Shown here in pieces: positions 51,545 to 58,941 of a stretch of 58,989 bases of DNA. The stretch spans positions 1 to 58,989 of the forward strand of contig CADAIT010000014.1 of NCBI GenBank assembly GCA_902788095.1, given 5' to 3'. Each line of letters starts with the position of its first letter. Within the stretch, counting starts at the first letter, position 1. The notes below the pieces were generated by a model. That model was not told where the DNA came from and did not search any database. It saw nothing but the letters and a program-made list of their open reading frames with translations. The stretch is from an uncultured Bacteroidia bacterium (GTDB lineage Bacteria > Bacteroidota > Bacteroidia > Bacteroidales > UBA932). Both the position numbers and the translations under genes were made by a program.

Positions 51545-53497
51545 CTAATTCAGAATAAACATTATGCTGTTCACTCTTGACTGGTCAAGCCAGTCGTCGC
51601 TGTCAAATAGAGACACCGTACTTGCATTGCCTGTCCATGTGACTTTATATCCAGTCATGTAATCGCCACTAACCGTCCAGCCAGTACCCAGGTTTGCATA
51701 TTCCCACGCATAGCCATCGTCGGGGTCTATTTCTATCTTGGTGAAGTTCTTACTGAGCGAATTCGAGAATACAAAGTTACCTTTAGCGCCATAATGGCTA
51801 CACGCTATTGTGGCATCTCCCCAATAACTAATACCGAATACAGCATTTCCGTTCATAGTCAACGTAATGTTGCTATTGGTATAAGGCGCTCCTTGTTGAT
51901 AGCTATATTCGCTACCCCAATTGCTTTCATCCCATACAATCGCACCTTCCGGATAAACTGTAATCGAGCAGGTGGCCGTTGCACCACCGCCGTCGTTGGC
52001 GGTAGCGGTGATGGTGGCAGTGCCGCCAGCCACGGCGGTAACTTCACCCGTAGAGGCATTGACTTTGGCGACGGAAGTATTGCTGCTGCTCCAGCTCACT
52101 GTCTTATCTACGGCATCGGAAGGGGAAGAGTATGAAACGGAAAGCGTTACGGTGCCTCCGATAAACAGGTTGGCTGATGTCTTATTCAAGTTGATGTAAG
52201 ACAATTTCTTCGCATTCATCGGCACACGGATGTCGTAGTATTTGCCATTTTCGAAGGTAATGCCACTCTTGCTAAAAGTATAGGTACCACTTCCGACCGT
52301 GGCCGTCAGGGTGTATGTATCGGCGCCGGCGTTCTCGTTACGCAGAGCCACGGTGAGCTCGCTTGCAGCGGCATCGGGCGTTACGGTAATATTGCCATAA
52401 GAGGTTCCTTGACCAAAGTCGGCATACTTGAACAGCCGCATTTCCGAGAGTTGCATATATCCTCCATTCCCTTTGTTGTTGCTTATTTCAAGGCGGAAAT
52501 AGCGGTACTCACCGGGAGTAGCCACATCAAAGTCCGTCTCAGTATTATTTGCATTGGGCAGGTCATTGTTGTTGACTTTCGTATCGATGACAGTCCAACT
52601 GTCCCCACTGTTCTTTTTGGCTTTCAGCACCCAGTCTGTAGGATTTCGATTAGATTGCCCCCCCGTGTCATTGCCTGTTCTGAGCATATATCCTTCCACC
52701 TGGATGGCACTGGCGGTGTGGAACTCGATGTACCAGCCACCACTGGGCTTATTCTGGCCCCATTTAGTACCCAGGTCGTTGTCAACCAACTTATTGTGCA
52801 CCTCGTTGTCATTAAATCCTCCCGAACCTGCATCCACGGTGTAGTATCCGTTTCCGTAATAGTAGGTCTTGGGCTCCAATCCCCGGTAACTCTTATTAGT
52901 TACTAACTTGCCACTGTTAGCCCTGATTGTCAAACTATTAACTGCAACGGGGCTGACGCCGTCGGTCAGGCGGAACTTCACAATAGCCTGTTGGCTGGTG
53001 AAGTTGGCGGCATCGGTAGTGATGGTAGTACCATCTACCTCGTTCACCGTCACGGTAGCTGCGGCGTAGTCGTATTTCTTCTCGATGGAGTTCTCGTCAC
53101 TCAAAAGAATACCCTTCTGGCCGGTGTAGTTCCATTCGGCACGGGGGAAGAGGAAGTTCAGATTATCACCTTTATTGGCACCGGTGACGGCGCCCGTCAG
53201 GGTGGTGCTGCCGGTTTCGCTGGCGGCGGCAGTCAGGGTGCCCATCGGATCACCGCTCCAGTCTCCGGCGAAAACGCTCACCTGGTCGGTATCGGCCCAC
53301 TTTACGTTCAGGACCTGGCCGTCCAGGGACAGCGCCTTGGTATCGTCACCCTTGGTGGCATCCACGGTAAGGGTGTACGTCTTTGCCGACGGCTGCTCTG
53401 GGGCAGGAGCAACGACAGGAGTCATTTCTTTTTGGCAGGAGGCCAGGGCTGCGATGCTGACAGCGCTCAGGCAAGAAATCTTCAACATGCTTTTCAT
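51545..53497 (-). CDS. Multidomain surface lipoprotein with discoidin and Ig-like (Big2) domains
   Basis: 650 residues from the ATG at 53497, chosen because AAGGAGG lies 9-15 bases before it and the lipobox signal (SIAALASC) follows directly. The N-terminal about 200 residues resemble fimbrillin/Mfa-like surface proteins (FPRAEWNYTG, KFRLTDGVSPVAVNSLTIRA). A discoidin-like F5/8C domain follows (about 205-365: NKLVDNDLGTKWGQN, YFRLEISNNKG), then a Big2 domain (about 420-505: VSWSSSNTSVAKVNASTGEVTAV) and a C-terminal beta domain. It probably sits on the cell surface and binds glycans or matrix. The ligand is unknown. A 54-codon gene precedes it by 16 bases. Confidence 0.85.
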   Translation of the reverse strand: MKSMLKISCLSAVSIAALASCQKEMTPVVAPAPEQPSAKTYTLTVDATKGDDTKALSLDGQVLNVKWADTDQVSVFAGDWSGDPMGTLTAAASETGSTTLTGAVTGANKGDNLNFLFPRAEWNYTGQKGILLSDENSIEKKYDYAAATVTVNEVDGTTITTDAANFTSQQAIVKFRLTDGVSPVAVNSLTIRANSGKLVTNKSYRGLEPKTYYYGNGYYTVDAGSGGFNDNEVHNKLVDNDLGTKWGQNKPSGGWYIEFHTASAIQVEGYMLRTGNDTGGQSNRNPTDWVLKAKKNSGDSWTVIDTKVNNNDLPNANNTETDFDVATPGEYRYFRLEISNNKGNGGYMQLSEMRLFKYADFGQGTSYGNITVTPDAAASELTVALRNENAGADTYTLTATVGSGTYTFSKSGITFENGKYYDIRVPMNAKKLSYINLNKTSANLFIGGTVTLSVSYSSPSDAVDKTVSWSSSNTSVAKVNASTGEVTAVAGGTATITATANDGGGATATCSITVYPEGAIVWDESNWGSEYSYQQGAPYTNSNITLTMNGNAVFGISYWGDATIACSHYGAKGNFVFSNSLSKNFTKIEIDPDDGYAWEYANLGTGWTVSGDYMTGYKVTWTGNASTVSLFDSDDWLDQSRVNSIMFILN

Positions 53498-53505
53498 GAT
53501 GCTTT

Positions 53506-53512
53506 CCTCCTT
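53506..53512 (-). promoter_or_regulatory. Strong Shine-Dalgarno sequence
   Basis: AAGGAGG on the minus strand lies 8 bases before the ATG at 53497. Such a match is rare in this window and in Bacteroidetes generally. The window's own 16S 3' end carries CCTCC, so pairing is possible. Confidence 0.65.
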
Positions 53513-53513
53513 C

Positions 53514-53678
53514 TTACCAAGTCCAAATACCATTACCGTCCAGCGAACCGGAATCAATCCCGTCGTTGGCGTTTCCGTACGAGCCACGCCGTCCGCTTTG
53601 GCAGACAACGCCTTCAGCCTTCACCTCCACAGTCTCCGCCATGGGGGGGGCATAAATGATTTTGTTCTTTGGTTCCAT
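53514..53678 (-). CDS. 54-residue peptide ending in WTW, upstream of the surface lipoprotein
   Basis: A 55-codon frame with ATG at 53678 and TAA at 53514-53516, just inside the same transcription unit as the lipoprotein. The peptide reads MEPKNKIIYAPPMAETVEVK at the start, has CQSG at about 26-29, a Gly/Asn/Asp-rich middle and ends GNGIWTW. It has no signal peptide or membrane helix. Small proteins with a P..E....(E)G..C.SG core and an aromatic end occur before fimbrillin-like or adhesin genes in Bacteroidales, from memory. The -7 box at 53721-53728 precedes it. Function is unknown; a leader peptide or chaperone-like role is speculation. Confidence 0.7.
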   Translation of the reverse strand: MEPKNKIIYAPPMAETVEVKAEGVVCQSGRRGSYGNANDGIDSGSLDGNGIWTW

Positions 53679-53720
53679 TTATTGTTGTGTATTACGATGT
53701 TACTCCCCATACGAATTGAG

Positions 53721-53728
53721 CAAATATA
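53721..53728 (-). promoter_or_regulatory. -7 box of the small peptide-surface lipoprotein operon
   Basis: TATATTTG on the minus strand, 42 bases before the ATG at 53678. Confidence 0.6.
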
Positions 53729-53799
53729 TAAAACAAATACTGCTCGGACACAACTGCCCGGGCAGAAATTGACGCAGAATGTTTTTTGGGCGCAATTTT

Positions 53800-54942
53800 T
53801 TACGCAGGATTACATTTTTTAAACCATTCGCGTGGCGAAACGCCTTCCTCGCGGGTGAACACGTTGGAGAAAACCGTGCGGGAAGAGAAGCCGCAGCGCG
53901 CGGCGATTTCGTTCATTTTCAGATCCGGTTGCTCCAGTTTCAGGCGCTTGGCCTCCGCGACGCGATAGCGGTTCACAAACTGGTAGAAGGTGCAGCCATA
54001 TTCCGCCTTGATGAAGTGGGACAAGTAGGTCCGGTTCATGGGCAGGACCGCCCCCAGGTCCGACAGCTGGAAGGCCGGATTGACATAGGGCTTTTCCTCC
54101 TCCATCCAGCGGTCCAGTTTTTGGCGAAGTTCACTGTTCTCGGGCGAGGGCGCGGGTTCCGTTATGGCCTCCGGCGCCGGTTCCCTTGCCTTTTCCCGCC
54201 CACGCACCATCTCCCAAGGGTCCTTGCGGTAAAGGATTTGCTCCGTGCTGTAGGCGAACATGGCAATCGTGAACCACAGCTGGGTGAAGCCGCGTGCCGG
54301 GGCCTGGGTGACGCAGATGAAAATATAATTGACGCCCACCAGCGCCACCATCCACAGGTAGTGGACAATCCACTGGACATCAAACGCATCCAGGGTGGAG
54401 AAATTCTCTTCGCACCAGTTTTTATACGTGCGGACATGGGTAATAAGCAGCGGAATGAGCGCAAAAGGATATAACGCGATAAGGAGCCTCAGGCTTAGGG
54501 GAATCAGGTAATCCAGGCCTACCAGCACACACATGGGAAGAACTTGCCATAGCCCGGTCCGGAACGACAGCCATCCGGGCCGGACGGCTTCCGTAGGATA
54601 CATCAGCAGCAGCCAGCCCAGCAGGTTGCCCAAAAGCAGCTCTATGGTAGTGATATGCTGAGCGCCTATATCCATTATCTGAGAATGGGCAAAGATATGG
54701 CCGACAAGATAGGTTGAGTCGATCAGACCCCAGATGAGGAGCGTCCAGCCCCATACTCTCCGGATACGCAGGCCGTCCGCATGTTTGAAAACAAGGAATG
54801 AGCCGAAAAACGTCACGGTAACCGTGGTGGTAAACAGGAGCGGAGAAAGGATTTGCTCGAAGGCACCAGCAGGGATATAGCGCGAAAGCCACAGACTAAG
54901 CGCTACGCAAACGGTGGTAATGATGAAAAACCCTTGTTTCAT
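53800..54942 (-). CDS. Membrane-bound AraC-family transcription regulator
   Basis: 380 residues from the ATG at 54942 (MKQGFFIITTVCVAL). The first 230 residues carry about seven membrane helices (FIITTVCVALSLWL, ILSPLLFTTTVTVTFFGSFLVF, LLLGNLLGWLLLMYP, VLPMCVLVGLDYLIPLSLRLLIALYPFALIPLLI). A charged linker precedes an AraC HTH (about 275-378: LSDLGAVLPMNRTYLSHFIKAEYG, MNEIAARCGFSSRTVFSNVFTREEGVSPREWF). It lies directly behind the surface-protein promoter and is likely to control it or a nearby gene. The signal sensed is unknown. Confidence 0.87.
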   Translation of the reverse strand: MKQGFFIITTVCVALSLWLSRYIPAGAFEQILSPLLFTTTVTVTFFGSFLVFKHADGLRIRRVWGWTLLIWGLIDSTYLVGHIFAHSQIMDIGAQHITTIELLLGNLLGWLLLMYPTEAVRPGWLSFRTGLWQVLPMCVLVGLDYLIPLSLRLLIALYPFALIPLLITHVRTYKNWCEENFSTLDAFDVQWIVHYLWMVALVGVNYIFICVTQAPARGFTQLWFTIAMFAYSTEQILYRKDPWEMVRGREKAREPAPEAITEPAPSPENSELRQKLDRWMEEEKPYVNPAFQLSDLGAVLPMNRTYLSHFIKAEYGCTFYQFVNRYRVAEAKRLKLEQPDLKMNEIAARCGFSSRTVFSNVFTREEGVSPREWFKKCNPA

Positions 54943-54991
54943 ATCACAAACCAGAATCCTCCGCAAAAAGTGAAACGGGCGGCCCAAAAAT

Positions 54992-55426
54992 TTACCGAAT
55001 TTCGTTGGCGTTGTAAATATAAGTATAGTCTTGATTCCGGCTAAAAATCCAGCGGTCTGCGGCTACGGTGGTATACGTATCCCAGCCCACAATGTTCTCC
55101 GGACGGGCCGGTGCCTGCACGGGAAGGACAAAGTGTCCCTCTTCCTTGAAGGCACGGTACGCCTGTGAGGCGTAGCTTCCATCCGGCCTGACACCGCCGC
55201 TGAGCTCGATATAAGGCAGGGCGCGGCCCTGGGCGTAGGTCATGTCTTCCACAGGCTCCACGCCTACGCCACCGGAGGAAATGTAGAACGTATCCTCAGC
55301 GGTGACCCCTTCCTGATAGGTGAGCGTGGGGGTATCGCCCAGATTCCTGATTTGATGCACCTTGGGACTCCGGTTGCACGCAGCCAGGAGCAGCAAAGCG
55401 GTCAGAATGATGAAAGTTCGTCTCAT
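54992..55426 (-). CDS. Small lipoprotein of unknown function
   Basis: 144 residues from the ATG at 55426 (MRRTFIILTALLLLAACN), with a clear lipobox LAAC. The remainder is soluble, beta-rich and without a family I can name (TLTYQEGVTAEDTFYISSGGVG, YRAFKEEGHFVLPVQAPARP, NQDYTYIYNANEIR). Its -7 box directly precedes the ATG. The downstream AraC regulator begins 50 bases after its stop on the same strand. Confidence 0.75.
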   Translation of the reverse strand: MRRTFIILTALLLLAACNRSPKVHQIRNLGDTPTLTYQEGVTAEDTFYISSGGVGVEPVEDMTYAQGRALPYIELSGGVRPDGSYASQAYRAFKEEGHFVLPVQAPARPENIVGWDTYTTVAADRWIFSRNQDYTYIYNANEIR

Positions 55427-55430
55427 ACTG

Positions 55431-55438
55431 CAAATGTA
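55431..55438 (-). promoter_or_regulatory. -7 box of the small lipoprotein gene (predicted leaderless)
   Basis: TACATTTG on the minus strand is followed by 4 bases (CAGT) and the ATG at 55426. The same CAGT-ATG junction occurs at the radical SAM gene. Confidence 0.6.
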
Positions 55439-55486
55439 CAAAAAATCCCATCAGCGCCCAACGGTACCGACGAATCGGCCGCTTAT

Positions 55487-57274
55487 TTACCCTTCGATGG
55501 TCTTTGCGATTTTCTCAATGTTCAGGCTTCGGGCCGACGCATCGATGATGTCCTTGTATATGCCGCCCTTGCGATAAATCTCGTCGGGATTGCCGGACTC
55601 CTCCACACGTCCCTTCCTGAGGGCGTAAATCATCTCGCTGTCAATGATTTGCGAAATGCTGTGGGAGATGATAATCACGGTCCTGTCTTTCTTGATTTCG
55701 TCTATGGCGCTCTTGATTTGCTCGGTGGCGATGGCATCCAGCGAGGCCGTGGGCTCGTCCAGGAAGATGACAGGCGGGTTCTTGAGGAACATGCGGGCAA
55801 TGGCGATGCGCTGCTGCTGGCCGCCGGACAGGTCCGAGGCCTTGTTCTGAAACTGCTTGGGCAAGGCCATCACCTGGTCGTAAATATAGGCCTTGCGGGC
55901 AGCCTCCACCACCTCCTCGTGCGTGGCGTCGGGCTTTCCGTAAAGGATGTTCTCTTCGATGGTCCCGTCAAAAATATGGTTCTTCTGCAGCACCAGGCCG
56001 ATGTTGTCCCGCAGGAAGTGCGTATCGTATTCGCGCAAATCCACCCCGTCCAGGGTGATGCAGCCTTTCTGCGGCTGGTAGAATTTGTCCAGGAGATTCA
56101 CAATGGTACTCTTCCCCGCCCCGGACAGGCCCACCAGGGCCGTTATCTTGCCGGGCTCTATCACCATATTCACGTCAAAGAGCGCCTGGGTGCCGTTGGG
56201 GTAGGTGAAATCCACGCCTTTCAGTTCGAATCGACCCTGAATCTTTTGAGGCCGATAACTGCCACTGGGCTCCACCTCCTCCTCCGAATCCAGGATGTCG
56301 AAGAAGCCCTCGGCATAGATGAGGGCGTCGTTTACGTCGTCGAAAATGCGCTGGAGCTGGGTGATGGGGGCAATCACGTTGGAAAAGAGCATCACGTGGT
56401 ACATGATTTTACCGATGGTCATGCCCGGATACTCGATGAGCACCAGATAGGCGGTAAGAATGATGACCAGCACCGTTCCCACCTGTTTCACAAAGCTCTT
56501 GACGCCGTTGTAGTAAAAACTGACCCGGCGGGTTTTCACCTGATTCTGCGTCACCTGATTCTGGATGTCCAGCTGCTTGCGCGCCTCGATGCCCTCCCGG
56601 TTGAAGGACTTGATGACGCCGATGGAGTCGATGATGTTCTTGATGCCCTGGCTCTTGGTTTCCAGGTGATGGCGCATCTCCCTTCTCCATCCTTTGAGCC
56701 GCCGCGCCTGGCGGACGGTAATCCAGAAATACACCGGCACGATGGCCAGGGCCACCAGCCCCACATAGACATTGGCGGCGAACATGAGGATAAGGGCCAG
56801 GAGGGCGCTGGTGAAAAGCGGCAGCAGGTCGATAAAGAAATTCTGCACCGTACGGGACAAACTGCTCACGCCCTGGTCTATACGGGCCTGCACCTTTCCG
56901 GTGGCGTTGTCGTCCTCCGAGAAAAAGGCCATGCGGAAGGTAAGCACCTTTTCAATCACCGCCTGCGAAAGGTCCCGGGACACGAAAATGCGCATGCGCT
57001 CCCCGTAATAGTTCTGCGCAAAAGTAATAAGGGCCGACAGCACTTCCTTCCCCAGCAGCACCGCGGAGATGACGGTAAGGATGCGCGCCGCCTCGTTCCA
57101 GCTGAAATCCGTGCCGATGAGGGCGTTGATGGCGTCCACCGTCCGGTCCAGGACAATGGCGTTCACCTGCTGCATGAGCGAGCCCACCAGGGTAAGGACA
57201 AGGGTAATGGCCACCAGCAGCCGATACGGCTTCACAAAGGGCCGGATGTTCTTGAAAAGTCCGAATAGATTCAT
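55487..57274 (-). CDS. ABC exporter, fused membrane and ATPase domains
   Basis: 595 residues from the ATG at 57274 (MNLFGLFKNIRPFVKPYR); an in-frame TTG 6 bases upstream falls inside the promoter box and is rejected. Residues 1-310 form the six-helix ABC exporter transmembrane domain. Residues about 345-595 are the ATPase with Walker A GLSGAGKST, signature LSGGQQQR, Walker B VIFLDEPTASLD and H-loop SHS. This is the MsbA/lipid or drug exporter type, working as a homodimer. The substrate is unknown. Confidence 0.92.
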   Translation of the reverse strand: MNLFGLFKNIRPFVKPYRLLVAITLVLTLVGSLMQQVNAIVLDRTVDAINALIGTDFSWNEAARILTVISAVLLGKEVLSALITFAQNYYGERMRIFVSRDLSQAVIEKVLTFRMAFFSEDDNATGKVQARIDQGVSSLSRTVQNFFIDLLPLFTSALLALILMFAANVYVGLVALAIVPVYFWITVRQARRLKGWRREMRHHLETKSQGIKNIIDSIGVIKSFNREGIEARKQLDIQNQVTQNQVKTRRVSFYYNGVKSFVKQVGTVLVIILTAYLVLIEYPGMTIGKIMYHVMLFSNVIAPITQLQRIFDDVNDALIYAEGFFDILDSEEEVEPSGSYRPQKIQGRFELKGVDFTYPNGTQALFDVNMVIEPGKITALVGLSGAGKSTIVNLLDKFYQPQKGCITLDGVDLREYDTHFLRDNIGLVLQKNHIFDGTIEENILYGKPDATHEEVVEAARKAYIYDQVMALPKQFQNKASDLSGGQQQRIAIARMFLKNPPVIFLDEPTASLDAIATEQIKSAIDEIKKDRTVIIISHSISQIIDSEMIYALRKGRVEESGNPDEIYRKGGIYKDIIDASARSLNIEKIAKTIEG

Positions 57275-57277
57275 GCC

Positions 57278-57285
57278 CAAAAATA
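57278..57285 (-). promoter_or_regulatory. -7 box of the ABC exporter gene (predicted leaderless)
   Basis: TATTTTTG on the minus strand is followed by 3 bases (GGC) and the ATG at 57274, the tightest spacing in the window. Confidence 0.6.
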
Positions 57286-57338
57286 CAAAAAATCAGGCAA
57301 TTTTTCCGTAAACACAAGGAAATCAGGCATAATTTGAC

Positions 57339-57346
57339 TAACTTTG
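57339..57346 (+). promoter_or_regulatory. -7 box of the acetyltransferase gene
   Basis: TAACTTTG lies 20 bases before the ATG at 57367. Confidence 0.55.
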
Positions 57347-57366
57347 ACTGAAAATTACGCCGGAAT

Positions 57367-57921
57367 ATGACTGAACTCGAGAAATGTTATGCAGGACTGC
57401 CCTACCGCTTCAACGACCCCGAAATGGTTGCGCTGAAAAAGGCCGCCATCCGGGAATGTGAACGATTCAACAGCATAGACGGGACCGACAACATGGCCCA
57501 GCATGAGCAGCTTGAGAGAATGCTGGGTTCCGTGGGCGAGCACATCTGGATTGGCAAAACCTTCAACTGCGACCGCGGGAAGAACATCTACATCGGAAAC
57601 AATTTCACGGGCAATCACAACCTTACCATCCTGGACATCCGGGAAGTCAGGATAGGCGACAACGTCATGATCGGCCCGCACACGCTCATCACCACCGTGA
57701 GCCATCCCCTTTCCCCCGAAGAGCGAAGGGAGGCTTATGCCTGGGCAAAACCGGTGACCATCTGCGATGACGTATGGATTGGAGGCAACGTGACCATCCT
57801 CCCCGGGGTAACCATCGGGAAAGGAGCCGTGATTGGTGCCGGGGCCGTCGTTACGACCGACATTCCGGCACGATGCGTGGCGGTAGGCTCGCCGGCACAC
57901 GTCGTCAAGGAAATTGGCTGA
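57367..57921 (+). CDS. Sugar O-acetyltransferase (maltose/galactoside acetyltransferase family)
   Basis: 184 residues, the usual length. An N-terminal helical domain (EKCYAGLPYRFNDPEMVALKKAA) precedes a left-handed parallel beta-helix built from hexapeptides (IYIGNN, VRIGDNVMIGPH, VTICDDVWIGGN, VTIGKGAVIGAG). The catalytic histidine lies in TTVSHPLSPEER. It transfers acetyl from acetyl-CoA to a sugar in the cytoplasm. Its stop is 8 bases from the broken end of a truncated kinase gene on the opposite strand. Confidence 0.93.
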   Translation: MTELEKCYAGLPYRFNDPEMVALKKAAIRECERFNSIDGTDNMAQHEQLERMLGSVGEHIWIGKTFNCDRGKNIYIGNNFTGNHNLTILDIREVRIGDNVMIGPHTLITTVSHPLSPEERREAYAWAKPVTICDDVWIGGNVTILPGVTIGKGAVIGAGAVVTTDIPARCVAVGSPAHVVKEIG

Positions 57922-57929
57922 GCGGCGCG

Positions 57930-58070
57930 GCCGTTCACGCTCACAAGCTCCAGCATACGGGGCGTGGATACCCCCAGCTCATAGATGGCCTTTGAAACAT
58001 TGAATTCCTGTACCAGGTCGTCGGCGTTGGCCAATTCCAGGTAACTTTCCTTCAGCAGGACGCCAGGTTC
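57930..58070 (-). pseudogene. N-terminal fragment of an aminoglycoside phosphotransferase/kinase-like gene
   Basis: The minus-strand frame reads LLKESYLELANADDLVQEFNVS...AIYELGVSTPRMLELVSVNGR. This is the first-lobe pattern of an APH/protein-kinase-like family, where 'E(F)..(S/T)KA(I/V)YE.G(I/V).TP' and 'V(N/D)GR(Y/A)G' are typical. After NGR the similarity ends at the back of the acetyltransferase gene, so most of the protein is gone. Its 5' side runs into the mobile-type repeat at 58074-58180. Confidence 0.5.
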
Positions 58071-58073
58071 CGA

Positions 58074-58180
58074 GTGACAGCTAAACGCCTGATACTCATA
58101 CAAATACTGGATAATCCTCGTTCGGTTTTTGAACGAGGATTTTCCAGCAAGCGACTGACAGTCAGATACTTAACGATCAC
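58074..58180. repeat. 107-bp repeat with terminal inverted repeats, copy 2
   Basis: Same orientation and design as 36169-36274: left end GTGACAGCTAA, right end inverted GTGATCGTTAA, and a central 11-bp arm hairpin AATCCTCGTTC/GAACGAGGATT (58113-58123, 58131-58141) with a 7-base loop. The right half (GTCAGA.ACTTA.CGATCAC) is nearly identical between the copies. Confidence 0.7.
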
Positions 58181-58396
58181 ACCTCGTTGTCCCTCGGCCT
58201 TCGAAAAAGTTTGATGAGGTTGTTTGTCGTCACGGGATATGTTGTTTCTGGCAGACATAGTGTAGTTTCAGTTTACAAACAATGCTAGCAAAAGTCCGTG
58301 GATAGTGGAGCCGAATATATTAAAAGAAAATACGCAAAACTTACGATATTATGCGTAAAGTTCTGCGTAAATCTTGTAACAAGCTGATTATCAGTC
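58181..58396. other. A/T-rich gap without genes
   Basis: No gene is seen. The stretch 58323-58395 is A/T-rich and contains two copies of a TGCGTAAA motif. It ends in TTGTAACAAGCTGATTATCAG, a phrase that in Bacteroidetes often lies beside tyrosine-recombinase attachment sites. It runs straight into the duplicated tRNA-Ala end. Confidence 0.4.
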
Positions 58397-58420
58397 TTGT
58401 TTGTGGAGGTAGTCGGATTC
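58397..58420. repeat. Duplicated tRNA-Ala 3' end (att-like direct repeat)
   Basis: 24 bases identical to 58580-58603, the last 17 bases of tRNA-Ala plus 7 bases of flank. The distance between copies is 183 bases. Duplication of a tRNA 3' end is the footprint left by tRNA-targeting integrases. Confidence 0.65.
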
Positions 58421-58545
58421 CGCTTCGCGCTATCCGAACTTGCTCCCGCAGGGCCGCTTAAATAACGGAAACCACCTTGGGGCATTGCCCCAAATATTTT
58501 TTCGTATCCGGTAGATATCGAACGAGTTCGAATCTTCCCGATACG

Positions 58546-58575
58546 AAAAAACCACCGAACTGGCGTTCGGCGGTT
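58546..58575 (-). terminator. Intrinsic terminator after tRNA-Ala
   Basis: On the minus strand, AACCGCCGAAC (58575-58565) pairs with GTTCGGTGGTT (58560-58550), followed by T-residues to 58546. It begins 12 bases after the tRNA-Ala 3' end, so transcription of the rRNA/tRNA unit should stop here. Confidence 0.8.
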
Positions 58576-58586
58576 TCCGTTGTTTG

Positions 58587-58659
58587 TGGAGGTAGTCGGA
58601 TTCGAACCGGCGACCCCATGCTTGCAAAGCATGTGCTCTACCAGCTGAGCTATACCCCC
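58587..58659 (-). tRNA. tRNA-Ala (anticodon TGC)
   Basis: A 73-base cloverleaf. Acceptor arms GGGGGTA and TACCTCC (one G-T pair), anticodon arm CATGCTTTGCAAGCATG with TGC, T-loop TTCGAAT. CCA is not encoded. Confidence 0.96.
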
Positions 58660-58768
58660 TCGATGCCAGGGGCTCTGCCCCTTAATACCCCGCGGCCTTT
58701 CCGCCTTTCCGTATTTTCTCACGAAAATACCCGGCACGGCCGGTCGCCTGCAGGCGACTTTAATACGG

Positions 58769-58796
58769 AAAATGCCGGTCTGGTGGCCGGCATTTT
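58769..58796 (-). terminator. Terminator-like hairpin directly after tRNA-Ile
   Basis: On the minus strand, AAAATGCCGG (58796-58787) pairs with CCGGCATTTT (58778-58769), starting at the last base of the tRNA's CCA. The four-T tail is short, so termination may be partial. Confidence 0.6.
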
Positions 58797-58872
58797 GGTA
58801 GGCCCTGGCAGAGTTGAACTGCCGACCTCTACATTATCAGTGTAGCGCTCTAACCAACTGAGCTAAGAGCCT
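58796..58872 (-). tRNA. tRNA-Ile (anticodon GAT)
   Basis: A 77-base tRNA including an encoded CCA. Acceptor arms AGGCTCT (from 58872) and AGGGCCT pair with one G-T, and the anticodon loop reads CTGATAA. It lies 70 bases after the 16S 3' end. Confidence 0.95.
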
Positions 58873-58941
58873 GTATAATAATGAAAGACTAAAGTACAAC
58901 CTTGTACTTGCCGAGCGTCCTCAAGTCAAGAACGCGCTCCA

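Noticed and set aside
57922-58600. Hidden 23S rRNA fragment after tRNA-Ala
   Set aside because: The interval is explained by a truncated kinase gene, the inverted-terminal repeat, an A/T-rich gap, the tRNA duplication and a terminator; no 23S motif was recognised.
58285-58737. 150-codon minus-strand frame over the tRNA region
   Set aside because: It reads straight through tRNA-Ala and its duplicated end (giving repeated NPTTSTN); not a protein gene.
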